Assembly: GCA_023229165.1 (NCBI GenBank) | Contig: JALNZQ010000113.1 | Span: 1-8,177, forward strand | Source of the DNA: Methanothrix sp. | Lineage (GTDB): Archaea; Halobacteriota; Methanosarcinia; Methanotrichales; Methanotrichaceae | Direction: 5' to 3' | Length of the DNA: 8,177 nt | Shown: piece by piece, positions 6,533 through 8,177 of the stretch | Position numbering within the stretch: position 1 is the first letter of the stretch | How the letters are laid out: every line of letters starts with the position of its first letter | Made by a program: the position numbers and the translations under genes | The notes under the pieces: model-generated | Seen by the model: only the letters and a program-made list of their open reading frames with translations | What the model was told of the DNA's origin: nothing | The model's database searches: none

Positions 6533-7006
6533 TTATGGTGCATCAAGCCAGGAACGGGCATATACCAGCCAGCTATCTCTGCCACACCTTCCCTCAGTCA
6601 GAGATAATAAATCGCAGGTGCTTCCATCAGAAAACGCGCACATTGTAATATCGCCATAGGGCGTATGAACGCTCCTTAGACTGCCTCCACTGTTCCTGCA
6701 GATCGTTGCCGCTGATGGAGTCCACGTGCTCCCGGACTCGGACACATACCCCGGCAAGATATTTAGTTTTTGGCTCCGGCTGCAAGTTCCCTGGAAAAAT
6801 GACTGCACATCGCACCAGCTCTTGTCCGGGAACACGCACATTCCCTGACCATCATTAATTCCGGGAGATGTGCTGTAAAGATAGCCTGAACTCACACAGT
6901 AGGAGCGTGCCGGGTCGGCAGAATCCTGTGCCATAGCCGTCAGCATGCCTGAAGACAGAAATGCCAGGATACAGAGGCCTGACAGAATATTCTTGGCAAA
7001 TTTCAT
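6533..7006 (-). CDS. Secreted protein with two DUF333 repeats
   Basis: The 157-residue product begins with a signal peptide: lysines, a hydrophobic core from about 7 to 24, and likely cleavage after AMA (A26). Two copies of a DUF333-type cysteine module follow. The first, about 31-76, starts DPARSYCVSSG and has CVFPDKSWCDVQSFFQGTC. The second, about 98-142, starts SAATICRNSGG and has CAFSDGSTCDLLSLTEGRC. Cysteines are at 37, 57, 65, 75 and 103, 123, 131, 141, with identical spacing of 20, 8 and 10 in both, so each repeat probably forms two disulfides outside the cell. DUF333 has no established function, though it is sometimes labelled putative hemolysin. The start at 7006 is chosen over an ATG at 7054: the signal peptide begins there, GAGGAGGG lies about 9 bases upstream, and the longer form would overlap the preceding gene. 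The gap to that gene is 17 bases, indicating one operon. Confidence 0.85.
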   Translation of the reverse strand: MKFAKNILSGLCILAFLSSGMLTAMAQDSADPARSYCVSSGYLYSTSPGINDGQGMCVFPDKSWCDVQSFFQGTCSRSQKLNILPGYVSESGSTWTPSAATICRNSGGSLRSVHTPYGDITMCAFSDGSTCDLLSLTEGRCGRDSWLVYARSWLDAP

Positions 7007-7023
7007 TTTTTCGTTCCCTCCTC

Positions 7024-7914
7024 TTATGGCTCCACCAGGCCAAAGATTGCCCATCTCCAGTCAGCTCCCTTCATGCGCGTGGATTGATTTTGGCTTTCTT
7101 CAGGAAGCACGATTTGCACGCTCTCTCCAAAATTACTGTAATCAGTCTGTTCATGCAGATCCGACTGTATGGTAAAGTTTAGCTCCTCTATCTTGAGGAT
7201 CGAGGGTGTAAGGATCAGGCTTGAATCAATTTCGATTCTCTTTAACAGAGAGGTCTTTTTGGAAATCCAGGCTGTGATCGAGACATTGCTGTTTTCGAGA
7301 ATTGAGGTATTGTCGAAGTCAAAGTTCTTGTTGTCGACTTCGTCGGGCAGAGGGAAGGGCGAAGAGAGGTAAGAGGCAAAGATCTGCGTGCCTAAAATGG
7401 TCTTCTCGATCAGTGGGATCGGCTCTGCCGCAAGCTTATAGCAGTCCTCGCCGCCCATTTCTTCTGAGCCTATGATCGACAGGTTGCTGTAGTTTAAGAG
7501 CGCCGCCTGGCCGGGAAGCTCGTTATAGTCCGCCAGAAGGGCATCTGGATCGGTGATGATAAATTGGGTCCAGTTATCTCCTTCTTTCCACAGCTCAGTA
7601 CCGTTTAAGAAGTATCCTTGCCAGGTGAGGACTTGACCAGTTCCAATATCAGTAAGCTGATGGCTCCACCAACCGGACTGTGCCGTCAGGTTCACTTTAC
7701 CCTCAGTGGCCTTGATAGCAGCGAATTTGTCCTGGAGCGATTCATTGCTGTAAATGATAGTGCTTTCTGCAGAGCGGGTGTAGGTATAGGTGGTGAGATT
7801 GTCTGCAGATCTTGTCATCATCTGCTTGAGCTGATCGACGCTGATACCCTCTGCAAATACAACAGGGAGACATAGCAGGGAAATAAAAGCGATGATCGTC
7901 AGAATAATTTTCAT
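7024..7914 (-). CDS. Exported LolA-like protein, rich in N-glycosylation sequons
   Basis: The 296-residue protein has a clear Sec signal peptide (MKIILTIIAF onward, likely cleavage after VFA, A21). The one cysteine there, C15, is not in a lipobox, so it is secreted or cell-surface rather than a lipoprotein. The rest looks like the LolA/LprG-type half-barrel. It has an opening helix VDQLKQMMTRSADNLTTYTY, then WWSHQ and LTWQGYFLNGTELWK strands. The pattern IIGSEEMGGEDCYKLAAEP follows at 147-165, WISKKTSLLKRIEI at 216-229, and a final DYSNFGESVQIVLPEE. Such folds bind lipids or other hydrophobic ligands; this function is inferred, not shown. Eleven NxS/T sequons (N39, 57, 75, 104, 114, 141, 144, 202, 210, 246, 276) suggest heavy archaeal N-glycosylation. 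The start has an ideal GGAGGT about 6 bases upstream. It is followed by the DUF333 gene in the same operon. Confidence 0.78.
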   Translation of the reverse strand: MKIILTIIAFISLLCLPVVFAEGISVDQLKQMMTRSADNLTTYTYTRSAESTIIYSNESLQDKFAAIKATEGKVNLTAQSGWWSHQLTDIGTGQVLTWQGYFLNGTELWKEGDNWTQFIITDPDALLADYNELPGQAALLNYSNLSIIGSEEMGGEDCYKLAAEPIPLIEKTILGTQIFASYLSSPFPLPDEVDNKNFDFDNTSILENSNVSITAWISKKTSLLKRIEIDSSLILTPSILKIEELNFTIQSDLHEQTDYSNFGESVQIVLPEESQNQSTRMKGADWRWAIFGLVEP

Positions 7915-7949
7915 TCAAAACCTCCAGAGGTAGATAGGTTCAACTTAGC

Positions 7950-7958
7950 TATAAATAT
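7950..7958 (-). promoter_or_regulatory. Candidate TATA box for the secreted-protein operon
   Basis: The minus strand reads ATTTATAGC within AAATATTTATAGC, centred about 39 bases upstream of the ATG at 7914. The implied start near 7927 gives a short leader that contains the GGAGGT ribosome binding site. This is the clearest promoter-like element in the window. Confidence 0.5.
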
Positions 7959-8002
7959 TTGTGTGTTCTCTGTTTAGAGTGGACGACTTAAATATATCCA
8001 TT

Positions 8003-8016
8003 AAAAAAATTAAAAA
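8003..8016 (-). terminator. Oligo-T terminator after the right-edge gene
   Basis: The minus strand reads TTTTTAATTTTTTT, about 60 bases after the stop of the partial gene at the right edge. A short hairpin lies upstream at 8036-8054 (GGAAGG, 7-base loop, CCTTCC). Two T-runs fit archaeal factor-independent termination; the hairpin is probably optional. Confidence 0.5.
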
Positions 8017-8074
8017 TACGGCGACATCCATACCAGGAAGGACTTCTCCCTTCCAACGTTTTCGGCCCTTCCCT

Positions 8075-8177
8075 TCACGGGCTCTTTCTGCTCCTTGCCA
8101 GCACCATCTGCCTGGTAGCCCTCTCCGCCTCAATATTGCGCCTGCATAGAGGACAGACCCTGATCCATTCCAGGCCC
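8075..8177 (-). CDS. Partial gene, C-terminal 33 residues, with CPLC motif
   Basis: An open minus-strand frame enters from the right edge and ends at TGA (8077-8075). It encodes GLEWIRVCPLCRRNIEAER and then ATRQMVLARSRKSP. Two cysteines in a CPLC knuckle followed by a basic helix-like tail look like the end of a zinc-binding or zinc-ribbon protein, but too little is present to name it. The case for a real gene is the good amino-acid composition, the basic ending, and a terminator-like T tract downstream. A competing frame at 7945-8133 runs straight through that T tract into AT-rich leader sequence and is less likely. The true start lies outside the window. Confidence 0.45.
   Translation of the reverse strand, partial: GLEWIRVCPLCRRNIEAERATRQMVLARSRKSP

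Noticed and set aside
7007..7054. Longer start for the DUF333 protein at 7054
   Set aside because: It would precede the signal peptide with non-signal residues and overlap the upstream gene; the GAGGAGGG site fits the ATG at 7006.
8036..8054. Six-base-pair hairpin GGAAGG/CCTTCC as a regulatory element
   Set aside because: It is short, lies in purine/pyrimidine-biased sequence and is best seen as a minor part of the terminator region.
7945..8133. Minus-strand open frame of 62 codons
   Set aside because: It runs through the oligo-T terminator and into the promoter region of the secreted-protein operon, and its composition is low-complexity Arg/Gly then AT-rich.
1..8177. CRISPR arrays, tRNA or rRNA genes, transposases, integrases, defence systems
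   Set aside because: I saw no regularly spaced repeats, no cloverleaf with conserved T-loop sequence, and no protein motif for mobile or defence genes on either strand.

Overview
The window reads as a stretch of euryarchaeal chromosome, most likely from a methanogen of the Methanosarcinales/Methanotrichales type (Methanothrix-like). This is an inference from gene content and signals. An archaeal-style AAA ATPase sits next to a PhnP-like metallo-hydrolase. There is a methanogen-type ferredoxin-domain protein, an exported protein dense in N-glycosylation sequons, and a secreted DUF333 protein. Several genes have AT-rich TATA-like boxes about 38-42 bases upstream of the start, GGAGG-type ribosome binding sites, and oligo-T terminators. 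No RNA gene, CRISPR array, insertion sequence or integrase is visible.

All nine supported coding regions lie on the minus strand, so transcription runs from the right edge to the left. From right to left: (1) 8075-8177, the C-terminal end of a gene running off the window, followed by a small hairpin and oligo-T tracts. (2) 7024-7914 and 6533-7006, two exported proteins in one apparent operon: a LolA-like, glycosylation-rich protein and a small protein with two cysteine-rich DUF333 repeats. An 11-T terminator ends the unit. (3) 5304-6425, an unrecognised, AT-rich gene for a tryptophan-rich protein. It shares an ATGA stop/start with 4579-5307, a two-cluster ferredoxin-like protein with extra C-terminal cysteines. 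(4) 3988-4506, a GNAT N-acetyltransferase. (5) 2811-3875, an AI-2E family membrane permease. (6) 1453-2745 and 702-1445, an AAA+ ATPase followed 7 bases later by a PhnP-like MBL-fold phosphodiesterase. (7) 85-630, an acylphosphatase domain fused to a long coiled coil.

The most unusual local structure is at the end of the acetyltransferase gene. A 60-base segment there (3963-4022) encodes, in another reading frame, a peptide closely matching the C-terminus of the ferredoxin-like protein encoded 631 bases upstream. It looks like the tail of a lost second copy of that ferredoxin gene, and the acetyltransferase now terminates inside it. Other points worth a look are the acylphosphatase/coiled-coil fusion with a rewritten phosphate loop, the coupling of the unknown gene to the ferredoxin gene, and the paired secreted proteins. 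I see no complete novel defence or mobile system.
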